Assembly: GCA_021613535.1 (NCBI GenBank)
Contig: CP075492.1
Coordinates: 11,284,001 to 11,348,000 of the forward strand
Direction: 5' to 3'
DNA: 64,000 nucleotides
From: Adineta vaga
Lineage: Eukaryota; Rotifera
The notes under the pieces are model-generated. The model searched no databases. It saw nothing but the letters and a program-made list of their open reading frames with translations, and was not told the DNA's origin. The position numbers and the translations under genes were made by a program. This document shows positions 25,255 to 37,385 of the stretch, one piece after another; positions within the stretch are counted from its first letter, which is position 1, and each line of letters begins with the position of its first letter.

Positions 25255-28200
25255 TCAATATTGATGTCTAAGTTGCAGTGGTCGTTGTTTGCAAATACCG
25301 ATCGTCTTGTCTTGATGTAGATGGTTGCGTTTACTACTCATTGATGATGCACGTGAATGTGAACGTCCAGAAGCATTCACAGATGCGATTTGACCACCAT
25401 AGGGAAGTGAAAGTGGTGGTAACATCATCATTCCATTTTGAGTAGTTGAACTAGTTTAATAATTAAAAGAGATTAGATATTAATGAATAGTTTACTTACG
25501 ATCGTTTTAAACTGTGATTACGAGGTTTTCGTGGTTTTAATAGTTCATAACTAACTCCATAATCCATTCCATAGGCTTCCCAAGGTTCTACAACACGTAG
25601 TGCTGTTACACGTGTATAATAACCAGATGGAGCTTCCATTGGCTAGATAAGAAAATTCGTAAAAATTGATTTTATGGAAAGAATATTTACTCCATCAAGT
25701 GCTTTATCGACACCAGTTGTATCAAAATATGGACTCAAATCATTGTATACAAATGGTTCATATGCTCGGCTATAATATAGAAAAAGAAGATCTATTACTA
25801 AATTTAGGAAAATCTCGAAGAGCGAAACTGTTTTGGTCGTTGTAATTTTGAAGACTGATTTCGAATTTTTTCTTTCAAACGACGTAATTCACTTTGTACA
25901 TGATCTTCTCGTTGTTGATCAAGTGGATGAAGAGTTAATTTTTGTTCTTTCGTATTGAAACGAACATTAGAAAGAAAACTAAATCAAACATAAACATTCC
26001 AATAAAAAAAATCGATACTTTTTCTTCAATCTTTTACTTATAAACTTCATCGCCTTTAATGATTTGAATTCTTCTCATATGCCAACTATTCTTTTTATCA
26101 ATTCCAGTACATTCAATAGTAATTCGTTTAATCTTTCCTACATCTGTCGTTCGATATTTAAATTCATCAGATGCTTTAGACTGAAATGGAATAGCTCCAC
26201 TCTTTGTAGTTTCCAATGGAATTGTCAGAAGTCCATGTTCGCCACGAATTCGTATATTCACTGTTCCATTAAACGTTCTTTCACCGGTAGCAACTTTGAT
26301 TGTATAGACAGCATCTAGAAAAGAAGAAACATATGAGTTCATGAGTATTCATTCGAAATTTCCCATACTCTACCATTTCGTCTTCTATTATAAGGTCTAG
26401 CTGATTGAGCTCTCGTCATTTGAAAGAAAAGAAAAACGAAAGGTATTTTTTTCACTCTGCTGACTAGTCATTTTTTTCCTCTTTCTCTTGTTTTCTTTTT
26501 AGAAAGAAAGAAATAGGTGTCTGTATGTTTTGCGCTTGACAACAAAAAAATTTACATATATTTACTTTTTCTTTCATCATCTGATGTTGATGATGTTGAT
26601 GTTGATTTTGATGTTGGTTTTGATGCTGCTAGGAAAAAGAAATCGTATTAGACAAATTCGACTAAATAAGAGTAAATTTACATTCATCACATAATGTGTC
26701 ATTTGGTGATGGTGTGAATTCGACTTCCTTGTTGTCTTCGATTGTACGTTTAATATTGAAACTAAAATACAAAATGTTTTTAAGTCACATAGGAGTGATT
26801 TTATGACAATATTTTTCAAGGTTTTTTTAATGTGCTACGTTACCGAAGGGAATACTATACGAAAAACAACACTTTTGATTACATTTTCTCAGAATTTAAC
26901 TTCACTTCTGTCGAACAGGTTATACGAAACATTTGATAGTTCTTATAAAAGTGATTGCAAAAGGATATAGTAAGAATGTCAGTTGGATTGATAATAATTA
27001 ACTGATCTTATATAAACATATAAGAGAGACATTTTGATATGCTATATCAGATTTTTAATCCAAAGCTAATTAGATGATACTCTAAGGTATATATTTCATT
27101 ATCTTACGTTGTTGTGTCATTTCCATGTTGAATAACAATATGATCCACATGACAAACATTTGCGTGTTTACTGTTTGTCTTTTCGAGCGTTATTTTTGTG
27201 ATCTAGTGATAGAAGAAAAGATTGAAGAATAGTCTTTCAAAGAGAATATAACGAACTTGTCCAACATCCGTTCCTGTCAAATCAATTTCACCGTTCGTAT
27301 TCTTTGGAATTGGCATTCTTTTCGTTTGACCATTTACTCCAAATATAGCCATGTATAATTGAGCATCATCATCATCATCATCGTCATCACCATTGGATCG
27401 TTGTTGTAATGTACCATATCGTATCAAAACTTTATATGTTGTTTCTTTGAAGAAAATTTAAAAACAATTAGTTGAAAGTATGCATCATTGAACTTTACAA
27501 AAATACCTTGAACATTTACTTTGTCTGACATGGAGCTACTAGAGCGTGAAGTTTTTGAACTTAATATTTCGTCTGTAAAATAAAGGAACAAAAGAGTCTG
27601 AATACTGATTTCTTTATCTTTTATACCAGGCAACACGGGTGTTAGATCAATGTACGGCATGGATAAATCAAGTACTTTATCAGCATTAAATCTAGAATAA
27701 ATATTGAACTTTGTCATTATTGGTTGATAGAAGTTTGCACACACTTATAGAGTTCTGATCCGTTTTGAATTTGTACGGCATCTAAGTGCCACATTGGACG
27801 AAGACCTTTACCATCTTGTCCAATATTGATTTTATGAATCTATTAAACAAGAGATCTTCCTTATAGAATGAAAATTCAGATTTTAAACAGACCGTTCCAA
27901 CATCAGTGAATGTCATTTCAAATTCACTCGTTTGACCTTGTTTAAATAGAGAATCGGAAGTTTGATTTGTTTGAATCAATTGAAATTGTTTTGTACGACC
28001 TTTTTCACCGTAAATTGTCATAAATACACCAGAATCAGTATTTGAATCATCTTCCGAACTAGTTACAACAGTAATTTTATAAACAACTTGATCTAATCGA
28101 AAACATATACTGTACAAAGCTGAAAATCAAATGTATCGGTTTACCTTGTTCCGGTAATGCTTCTTCAGGAAAAAGATCAACAAAATTTTGTTCATTTTTA

Positions 28201-30517
28201 CTTAACATTCGGTCAGCTTTAAAACTAAATAAACTTTCTGTTTTGTTTCGAAAAACTTTTCTGGTATGATAACTTACATATATTCTTCATCTTTCTTTTG
28301 GATTTTAACTGATTTAAGAAGCCACTGTTGATCAGCATCTTTACCGTCATGTCCAATATTGATCTTTTCTATCTAATGAACACAAACACTTGAGAATCTA
28401 ATCATGGAATTTTCATAATTAAAAAACTTACTTTTCCAACATTAATTCCTTTTAATTCAAATTCTAATTGACTATTTTTATCAAATTTTGCCTGTGAATG
28501 ATCCATTGTTTTTGTTAAAGCGAAATTTTTCGTCAAATCATCTTTGCCATAGATACATAACATAACATTACTATCAATACCAGAATCGCCAGTGATGATA
28601 GTTATTTTGTAAACAATATCTGTTAAAGAATAAGCTTTCATCATATTATGAAGAATGAAATAGATGAGCAATGAACAACTATAGTCACCATCTTCTGCTT
28701 ATATATGATGATTTTTAAAAGATTAGTTAATCGGATTAGTAACAGTAGTAGAAAAATGAAAGAATGAGGCGAAAAAAATGTCTTACCGTCCTTATTTGCT
28801 TCTGGCTTGAGTGTTATCCAATTAAAATCGTTACCTAAACGACTTGATAACCAACATTGTCCTTGAAAACTAAAGAAAGAACAGTTTTCTTTTCTCTCGT
28901 AGAATTTTTCTAGTTACTGATAAACTGTTTTTTTATATTTAATATCAATTGAATCTAACAGCCAAGCAAATTTTTGTTCACTATCAAGAAATCCGATTGT
29001 AATACTTTCGATCTAATATAAAAGCAAAAACAAATGAAATTGTGGATAAATTTAATGAAATAATACACATATTTTCTTACATTGCCAATATCTTTATGTT
29101 TAATTTCGAATTGATCAACACTTCCCTTTTGAAAAGTCGATTGTTCATCTGATTTCCAATGATCTTTTAATAAAACTTTTTCAATATCTCCATTTGATCC
29201 ATGAACACTCATTTCAATATTTTCTACCGTTTCATCATGTCGAACATTTCCCGTGTGTACTGTTACCATATACACTGAAGCTAAATCAGGAAAAAAGAAG
29301 GCAATAATTATTATTCAATTCATATTCATTTATATTACGTGGGGGTGATGGTACACGACGATTCAATTCAACAGATAATTTCTTATCACCCTTCGTTGGA
29401 CTTAACCATCTATTTGCTATAAATCTAAATAAAAAATTTGCTCCTTTTCATATGAAATGAAAATAGACATTATTAGAACACAAACTCATGTTGTTGTGTA
29501 TCTGTTTGTATTTTCACACTTTGTAAATACCAATCATTAACTAAACCAAGACATTCATGTCCAATAATAATTTTTTCAATCTAAAGAAATTATTTAAATT
29601 CGTTTAGGTCATTTTCAATTGTCTTACTTGTCCAACATTATTACTATCCAAATTAAATTTTGCGAGAGAATCCTTTGTAAACGAAGCATTTTTTGATTCT
29701 AAGAAAATCTTCGGTGTTGTTGATGTCGTTCCAAAGATTTGAATAAACGCAGGTGAATCTAATGTAGCCGTTTGTTCACTACCTGTTAGAACTTCGATAT
29801 TATAATTTGCAGCTAAAATTCATGAGAAAGAAAGTTTTTAAATTTGAAAATCAATACGAAAGATTATCAACCTAATTGTTCGGAACCAAAAAGTTCTACG
29901 GATAATTTTCGATCAAGTTTTGTTTCATCTAACCATCGATTTGCATAGAATCTAAATATATTCTCAAAACAACAACTATCATAGACTAAAATCTGATGTA
30001 ATGTAAACTGACCGAATTCGAAAATCGTGAACGGATATATCAATATAATCGAGATACCATCCATTTGTTTTATCTTCATGTCGAATAATAATACGTTGTG
30101 GTTTACCAACATCGATAGCTTGAATTTCGAGGTTTCTCGTTGAATCTTGTGGAAAGAATTTTTCATTTGAAGATGTTTTTAAAAGTATTTCATCCGTCTG
30201 CTGATTATCACGGCCAAATATTTTCAAATAAACCGGTCCATTACTACCGGAATTTCTATAATTACCAGTTTTGACAGTTATGGAATATTTTATTTCTATA
30301 TAAAATAGAATAAAGTATAAACATTACATATTTAGAAATAACTCAACTAGAATCAGCAGGTTTCAGTACTGGATTTATTCGTCGAACGTTTTCATTAATT
30401 GATGAATCAGGTTGCTTTTCTAAAATTCAAAGATTCAATAACTAATATCAATTTTCTTAACATACCGATCTTTTGTGGATTTTGTACAGTTGTACTCTTT
30501 TTCGAGCAACACAGCAT
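25255..30517 (-). CDS. Seven-PLAT-domain protein (LOXHD1-like)
   Basis: Starts MLCCSKKSTTVQNPQKI at 30517; the vicinal cysteines near the N-terminus could be palmitoylated. At least seven tandem PLAT (lipoxygenase homology) domains can be traced. Each begins with a Y-x-I-x-V-x-TG strand: YSITVKTG, YNIEVLTG, YMVTVHTG, YKITIITG, YKITVVT, YKVLIRYG and YTIKVATG. Each continues with an IxGxxG segment, a conserved D/N-V/I-G, and an HxG/W-(Y/H)-L-D strand such as NGWYLDYIDI and MWHLDAVQIQ. Most introns fall after the conserved VG. A charged tail follows (REDHVQSELRRLKEKIRN, then MDYGVSYELLKPRKPRN). PLAT domains bind membranes or proteins; LOXHD1, with 15 of them, works in hair cells. This shorter protein has no catalytic domain. 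Confidence 0.88.
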
Positions 30518-31490
30518 GATTAATTGAATTCTTTTATTTTTATTTTTCTTCTGTCTTGTTTGACGATTCAATGATTAGATTATAAAACTCACTCAACTAG
30601 TAGTTCTTTCTTTCTATTTCTCAACGTCGTATCACCTTTATGGATGACAACCACTTTGAATTACTTGAAAGAAATGTCTTTTCTCTTCTCTTTTTTTAGT
30701 GTGTTGGCTTGACAATATGTAATTCTGTTGTGTTTTGTGTAAAAGAAAGTCAAATGACTGATAACACAACATACCAGTTAGTTTTTCTCTTTCTTTTTCT
30801 TATTCTTGGAAATTGTTGACAACTTCCTCAACATCTTTTTTCAAAAAGATTTTTCAATTGACAATAAAGTCAAATCAAGATCATCTTCTGAAATGGAAAC
30901 ATTAACATGTTAAATAAAGTTTAGAATGCAGATGAACTATAGTTTTCATCGCTAAAAATAGCATTTTATTAATTGAGATTTTGAAATCAATCACAAACAA
31001 TTCCACAGGTGGTCTTCATAATCAAATCCATCATGAATCTTACTTCCGTCATATCCACACATGAGACAAGTGTTGTTAGGATTATATTTAGCAGAGGTAA
31101 ACTTAGCAACAGAATTCTTCTGATTATAGTATGAAAGAAATATTGTTCCTTATTGTTTTGACTTCCGAGTTATTCGAGAACCAACAGTACCTAGGTTCCA
31201 AATACTATAGAAAGTTAGATCTACCAATTTCTAACAGTCGGACAAAATTTGAAAACGACAGAATTCATTCAGTGAGTTTTCATTAATTTTATTTATATCA
31301 CGCATCTGTTTATATTCAAATAATTCTCACACGACCATGATGATAACAATTAAGCAAAAGACATCCTTTCTATAATATTACAAGTTGTGTTCTTGTCTAG
31401 ACTTAACTATCAGTCTTTTTCGTACAATCAATAAAAAATTTTTATTGAATTTATTGTAAAAAAACAAAACAAAAGAAAACATCCTATGAA
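30518..31490. other. Intergenic, about 1 kb, with possible exon relic
   Basis: Holds the PLAT gene promoter (near 30518-30900) and the ARID gene 3' end, with TTTATT near 31447. Between them, at about 31000-31140 on the minus strand, is a short coding-like fragment listed separately. Confidence 0.5.
31000..31140 (-). pseudogene. Orphan coding-like fragment with CxxC motif
   Basis: Minus-strand translation gives an uninterrupted stretch that includes KYNPNNTCLMCGYDGSKI and HDGFDYEDHLWNCL before a stop near 31000. A possible AATAAA lies about 35 bases beyond, near 30965. The pattern T-C-x2-CG-x5-KI, then FxxHLW, recalls the cysteine motif at the C-terminus of inositol trisphosphate and ryanodine receptors. 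No other exon of such a gene is nearby, and a stop lies upstream in frame. I read it as a decayed terminal exon or a chance similarity. Confidence 0.3.
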
Positions 31491-33738
31491 TTACGATTGA
31501 ATCCTATATAGTATATCTGCGAAAGCTTTTAAAATTCTCTGTTCGAAATAAATCGATGATGACATATCCAGAAGTCGATATTCAAATAATTTCAAACAAT
31601 TATTTTCTTTAATTGTAGCAAATAATAATAAGAGCTGTGTACATGAATCAATCATCATATCAGCAGAATGATTCATTGGTATTGTTGTTGTCGTTGCTAC
31701 TGATGATGATGATGATGATGATGATGAAGCATTATAATAAGATGTTAATGTCGCAATAAGATGTTGTTGTTGATTATATTCGTAAAATTCCAAATAATTG
31801 AAGATTAATTCAATACAGTTGATTTGTGAAGAAAAAAATTCAACTAACAATCGATTTCGTTTACATAGTGAACAGATAATTAATAAACAATATTCACGAT
31901 TGATATCTTCTTGATTTGATGAATTCATCAAAGAAAGAAGTGTATGATTAAATGAGATTAATTCTTCATAGTTAAGATCAAGTAAAATAAAATCAACATT
32001 AACTTCATTTGTACATAATTTAGCAAAAATTTGCAATGATATTTCACGTGGAGAGATAGAAATTTGTTCGATTTTTTTAGTATTCATTTGTTCTTCCATA
32101 TCCATCGAAATAAATAAGTCATTTGTAAATGATAATGAACATGAAATCCAATGAATAATTGTATGAATTAATCGAGATCGTGTTATGAAATGACAATATC
32201 GAAGTTCAAGAAAGGATGAAAGATTTGCTAGAGTTACAAATGTATTATCTAGAAGATACATTAGATGTTGTTGTTGTTGATTACAATCATTTGAAGAAGT
32301 TAACGGATTGTTGTTAAATAAATCAGATTGTTGATGTGAATATATGTTAGAATCAAATATCTCATGCATAGTTTCATGATGACAATTTAGTATTCGTACA
32401 AGAATATCTACTAAACAGCGATCATTTGCTAAATATTCGTTTTCTTCAATAAATGATAGATTTCGTATTATCGTTGCTAAACATGCAGATCGTATCATAA
32501 TTGAATGGGACCGATCGATCGAAGGTGTATGATCTTGTTTAGTTATCAATTGTTTCAAGACATATCGATGTGTACCGTAAAATAGTGTTTCTAAACGTTG
32601 TTGATTAGCTTGTGGACCAATGACACTATCATTGATTCGTAGTTTGAATTGAAGAAACCAATTCATATAACAATCATTTGTTGTTGATGGTTGTAAAAAT
32701 GAATGCTCATATAATTCATAGAGACAAGCTAAATTGAAAGAATCCGTTTTCTGTTTGATCGAAAATAGAAAACAAGATTTACCAACGTATTGTTCGGTGA
32801 TAGCATTGAATAAACCGGGTAGTGATTTTAAATTAAAATAAGATGCTGTACGTGAATCACTTAGCCAAACAAGAAGTGTATCCAAATATTTATTACTATC
32901 AGCTAACCATCCAGCACGAAGAATGTACGCGAAATATTGAAAATCATTGATAGGCATTTGTTGTGGTAAACATCGAAATGAATATGAAGAATCTTGAGAA
33001 CGACAAGAATTATTATCGATCGATAATGGTAATGAATTTTTTGTTTCATCAGAATCATATAATGTTGGTAGGTGTTGTTTGTGAACCTAACGAAAATAAA
33101 ATTCATTGAACGAACTTTGACAAAATTTTCGACTAACCTTTACAATCTTACGTGTTGTTGATGTACTGTTATTTCCACGTTTTCTCTTCTTAACCTAAAC
33201 TTCTAATATAAGATCAAAAATACAGATTATATTTTTTACTAACTGTATGTGGCATTTCTGCCATTTCTATTACAGAACGTGGATCAAGGCCAGCTCGATC
33301 AAAACGACATTCATACGCTAATAAACCTAATCGAACATAATTACGTTTAACACTATACGCAGCCGAACCTTTATAAAACAAACAACGAACTCAATATAAT
33401 AGATTTCAATGTCACCTACCTGAATCACCAAAACCTAAGATATTTGATATTTCTTTCCAACCACGATTCGTAGTTATTTCTAAATAACCTTGTCTTTCTT
33501 GAACAAGATGATGTAATTTATATAAATCAAGTAATTGATTTGTAATTGTTGGATATGATTGACAACAAATATTTTCTTCTTCCCAAATACTTCTCAAACG
33601 TTGACAAAACATGAGTCGATCCTTAGAAAATCAATTTACATCTTTCAAATGAACAGAAGAAAAACAGAGCATTCTCACTGATTCAATACCGAATTTTAAC
33701 AATCGATCAAATATTTCCATAGTTAGTTGATTATGCAT
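31491..33738 (-). CDS. Compact ARID1/BAF250-type SWI/SNF subunit
   Basis: DNA-binding subunit of the BAF chromatin-remodelling complex. ATG 33738 opens MHNQLTMEIFDRLLKFGIES, then a short intron leads into the ARID domain: FCQRLRSIWEEENI, LLDLYKLHHLVQERQGYLEI, GWKEISNILGFGDSGSAAYS, VKRNYVRLGLLAYECRFDR. The SSAA-type motif and ExxF/YECRxxR end match the ARID1 (Osa) subfamily. A basic KKRKRG stretch follows. The long last exon, 31491-32957 and extending upstream, matches the BAF250 C-terminal domain: NTFVTLANLSSFLELRYC, ISPREISLQIFAKLCTNEVN, VDFILLDL and LFEYRLLDMSSSIYFEQRI. Total is only about 700 residues, against over 2,000 in vertebrate ARID1A, because the glutamine-rich and low-complexity regions are absent. 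Confidence 0.88.
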
Positions 33739-33941
33739 TTTATCACGTTCGTCAATTCATCGATTCAACGTCTTTTTCTATTAACTTGTGATCAGATCTA
33801 ATTAATACTATTTGTTCGGAAAAAACGCGCTAAATTTAATTAAATCTATTCTCTTCTCAACACATCAAAAGTTTCGTGTTAGTAATATAGAACTGTAGTC
33901 AATGAATGTCGTGACTCGTATCTTTTCAAAATCCATGCTCT

Positions 33942-34178
33942 TCATTTCTTTATCATAGAACTTAAGTATTTGATTGTTATTAGTACATTAGTCGATGTAA
34001 ATTTGAAAATGATCAAACCAAGTCCTTCTTCAATATCATACCTCGAAATAAAATCATCAATTCTCATAGCAAACGAAGAATATTTGATGTGATTAAGAAA
34101 ATCATCGGAATAATTCATAAAAAACGCATCATAACTGTAAAGAAAGAAATTCATTTGATTTTGTCTATCTTCATCCAT
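33942..34178 (-). CDS. Possible small protein, unknown
   Basis: A 78-codon frame from a true ATG (MDEDRQNQMNFFLYSYDAFF). An internal GTATGA...TTAAG segment of about 81 nt could be an intron; removing it keeps the frame and the same last residues (SSMIKK). It lies between the ARID gene and a divergent membrane-protein gene. No domain recognised; it may be noise. Confidence 0.3.
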   Translation of the reverse strand: MDEDRQNQMNFFLYSYDAFFMNYSDDFLNHIKYSSFAMRIDDFISRYDIEEGLGLIIFKFTSTNVLITIKYLSSMIKK

Positions 34179-34289
34179 TATTTACAGAAAGTCAAGCCCA
34201 TTAAGTTTGAATCATCATTCTGAAATTTATCTCGTATTATAATAAATATCTCTTTTTTTTGCCATTTGTTCGGTTTTAATTGGTATACC

Positions 34290-35161
34290 ATGTGGAATAT
34301 TCTTTTACTTTGTATTCTAATACTTAATAGTTTATTTAAACGACGTTATCATCATCATCGAAATAATACGACTAAAATATCTTATTTATCAAATACATCA
34401 ACCGATTCATTCGAAAGATTTCCATTTGAAATTGTTCTTATTGATAGTTTATTAATTATCTATCAATTTCTCTTAACAAGTGAATATCATTCATCTTGGG
34501 GTCGAAGTTTAAATTACAACAATGCAAAGTATTCGACGGTATTTTTAGTATTTACAATATCTATCCAATTGAAATTCTCAAGTATCAGAATAAAGAAGAT
34601 CTCGATGATTATCTACAGGGTAAAGTCGAAAAACATTCTTTTTTGTTTTGTTTTATTGATAATAGCTTCTAAATATAGAGGGAAGTGCTGGAGTGTGTTC
34701 TATGACATTAGACAATACGAATAAACAATTATTAAATATAACTAATTATGTTTATAACCTCGTTAGAATATCTCTTCCATGTTTAATTATTTTCTTCCTA
34801 TCTATTTTAATGTTCTTTCGAATAGGGAACAAGAAAAGCCACAAAATCATTTGGAAATCTATTGCTTCTACAATTGATTTAATTCATTCATTAGTTCATT
34901 TACCATCACGATTAAGTGATCTTTTACTAATGCTATTATCACTCTATTCATCATTTTATTTGCATTTAATTCATTTCTTCCTCTATTCTATACATATAAA
35001 GGTTTAATTTGTCTCGTTTTATCACATAGATATCGTTTTCATGCAAAAAAAATCTGCTATATCTTTTAATTAATTCAAAATACCGTCGTCAATATCAAGA
35101 TAATTCTCAAAAACAATTTCTTCCGACAACGACGAAACTTTCATCAGTACGAACACCTGTA
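34290..35161 (+). CDS. Multi-pass membrane protein, possibly GPCR-derived
   Basis: Not firmly identified. ATG 34290 opens MWNILLLCILILNSLFKRR, a hydrophobic segment with basic end. Two introns of 54-60 nt keep the frame: 34540-34593 joins AKYST to NKEDLDDYLQ, and 34620-34678 joins that to EGSAGVCSMTLDNTNKQLLN. Further hydrophobic stretches are IVLIDSLLIIYQFLL, ISLPCLIIFFLSILMFF and LLLMLLSLYSSFYLHLIHFF. The cysteine-containing GVCSM loop before an ISLPCLIIFF helix resembles extracellular loop 2 and TM5 of peptide-type rhodopsin GPCRs, but no DRY region is visible. The 3' end is uncertain: direct reading stops at 35007, while splicing to later AG sites would give a basic tail ending at 35133 or 35168. 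The quoted end is approximate. Confidence 0.45.
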
Positions 35162-35168
35162 AGTTAAA

Positions 35169-36254
35169 CTGGATTTTCTCATAGATAGATTTATCATGTC
35201 ATGTTTTCTCTTTCTTTTCTATAATAAATGCTCGTCATCATCGTTTTCTTCTTCTTCTCTTTCTTCTTCCATGCACTCAACAACTAGCCTCGTATAATAA
35301 TCGAACTAAAGACTAATTGTCAGTCAAGTTTCTTTTCTCTTTACTATTTACTGTTCCAATCTTAACGTGAGAAGATAAAAGGAATCTTAAGATGTTAACT
35401 TATCTTTTTTTTTGCTGGAGCACGCTAAAATTCATTTCCGCTATCTTCCGTCATGAAACTTTTCCTCTCAACTAGCAAAGATTTATTTGTCTATTCTTTT
35501 TCTGTTTTTGTTTCATAGATTACTTTTTCAATAACAAGGAAGTTCTTAACTCCGCCTTCCAATAAAAAACAATTTATGTAATTATACTTTATCCGAACAA
35601 ATATATTGAATTCAACCATACTTTACTCATCAAAGAAAACAATTTTTACGCCCTTGTGCTTCTTCCATCACTTGTCATTCATTGTCAACATCAACGATTC
35701 AAACGAAGATCACTGAATAAATATTATTATTATTATTAATCATTTAAGTACAAAAAAAAACAAGAACTAATCTTAGTGAATGAGTTTCGTTATTTTGCAA
35801 TACGGTAACTACTATACTTTGAAACTCTGCACGTCTTTACTAAACGGTATTTCCAGACTAATGATTTCTTGTCACGAATAAATAAATTTCTTTTCTCTAG
35901 AAACAAAGAAGACTAATGTGACAACCAAATGATGGAAATTCAAACCAATCAAAACTAAATTATGCATGTTAAGAAAAGTAAAAGTTGACATTTATTGATG
36001 ATGTTACAGTTAAATATGAAAAAAAAACAAGTTTAGACTCAACTAAAACTTAACTTATTGTTCCACTGACGAGAATAATTCTATTTCTGGATACTCAATT
36101 ATTCTTTTTCTTTCCTATATACAAGTTAAATGAAGCACAACTTAATATTCTTATGAAAAAAAACTAAATCTTCTATTCTTATTTTTTAACACACCTTTAC
36201 AAAGAACATAGTGTTTCTCCTCATAGACATACTTCTATTTACACATACACATCT
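35169..36254. other. Intergenic, about 1.1 kb
   Basis: Contains CT-rich tracts near 35240-35270, an (ATT)n run near 35716-35740, and otherwise AT-rich DNA leading to the GPCR gene. No coding region, RNA or transposon recognised. Confidence 0.45.
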
Positions 36255-37385
36255 ATGATGAATGTGACAACCGATTCTATTCCGATACAATCATTCGTAC
36301 CAACTGATTATAATGCATTAGGAAATCGTATTGGTACAATAATTTATTCGATTATATACAGTTTAGGATTTATTGGTAATATTCTTGCTTTGATCACATT
36401 TTCTAATCATCGAATGCGACACATTTCCAGTAGTATTTTTCTTCTTATTCTTTCAATTAGTGATACAGTTGCACTTATGACATCTCTATGGTTCTTTCTA
36501 GCAGATGCTTTTGCTATTCAATTACAAAATTATTCCGCTCTTGCTTGTCGTTTTCGAACATTTTTTGCCTATGTTTTCATGGATTTATCTTCATGGTGTA
36601 TTGCCGGTTTAGCATTTGATCGTTTCTTACGGACGGAAATTCCTCTACGTGCAAAACGTATCTGCACGTCACGTAATGCATTAATTATGATACTCATCTT
36701 CTTTCTTTTTCTATGCGGTATTAATGGACATTATTTTTCCGCAGGTATCGGACAAGAACGAGGTGGAAACCGAACAACTGCACATTGTTTAGAGAATCGT
36801 GAAACTTATCCGAACTATTATTATTTTTATAAAATAATCTGGCCTAAAATTGATATGATCATTTTTTGTTTTCTTCCCGCATGTATTATGGTCTTTTGTA
36901 ATATTCGTATAATTTATATTCTTCGACGACAACGTCATCATTTTGAAAATTTTGGAACAGAAAATACATCAACAAAAATTACCAATATTCAACAAACATT
37001 AAGTGGAAGTATACCAATTAAGAAACCTCTCTCACATCGAAAATCGATTGAACGACAAATGTCATTAATGATGTTTGCATGTGTAGTCGTATTTCTTTGT
37101 ACAACTGTTCCAGTGACGATCTATCTAATTCTTCTTGAACAAGTTATTGTTAATTATCCGAACTTTGCCCAAGATAATGCGTACTATGTATTTATATTTC
37201 GTATGCTTCGTGCTATAATGTATAGTCATTTTGGTTGTAATTTTTATCTTTATTGTTTAACAAGTCGAATATTTCGTAGTGAATTTATACGAACAATTAC
37301 ATGTCGACGAATCGTTATCAATAGCAATCAAGATGCGACAACAAGTTATACTCTAAATAAGATTGTCGATGCTTCTAATGTATAA
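36255..37385 (+). CDS. Rhodopsin-family GPCR, peptide-receptor-like, intronless
   Basis: 376 residues with seven hydrophobic segments. TM1 has the GN motif (GFIGNILALITF), TM2 has LILSISDTVALM with the conserved Asp, and TM3 carries Cys (ALACRFRTFF) and ends in DRF in place of DRY (AFDRFLRTE). Extracellular loop 2 supplies the partner cysteine (AHCLEN). TM5 contains FCFLPACIMVF. TM6 is preceded by a basic third loop (HRKSIERQMSL). TM7 is AIMYSHFGCNFYLYCLTSRI, where the usual NPxxY is replaced by NFYLY, a pattern seen in FMRFamide-type receptors. N-terminal NVT is a potential glycosylation site and there is no cleavable signal. Ligand unknown. It is intronless, typical of lineage-expanded GPCR sets. 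AATAAA lies near 37471. Confidence 0.88.
   Translation: MMNVTTDSIPIQSFVPTDYNALGNRIGTIIYSIIYSLGFIGNILALITFSNHRMRHISSSIFLLILSISDTVALMTSLWFFLADAFAIQLQNYSALACRFRTFFAYVFMDLSSWCIAGLAFDRFLRTEIPLRAKRICTSRNALIMILIFFLFLCGINGHYFSAGIGQERGGNRTTAHCLENRETYPNYYYFYKIIWPKIDMIIFCFLPACIMVFCNIRIIYILRRQRHHFENFGTENTSTKITNIQQTLSGSIPIKKPLSHRKSIERQMSLMMFACVVVFLCTTVPVTIYLILLEQVIVNYPNFAQDNAYYVFIFRMLRAIMYSHFGCNFYLYCLTSRIFRSEFIRTITCRRIVINSNQDATTSYTLNKIVDASNV

Noticed and set aside
35716-35740. (ATT)n run as a possible repeat element
   Set aside because: A short simple-sequence tract only; no transposon ends or duplicated flanks.
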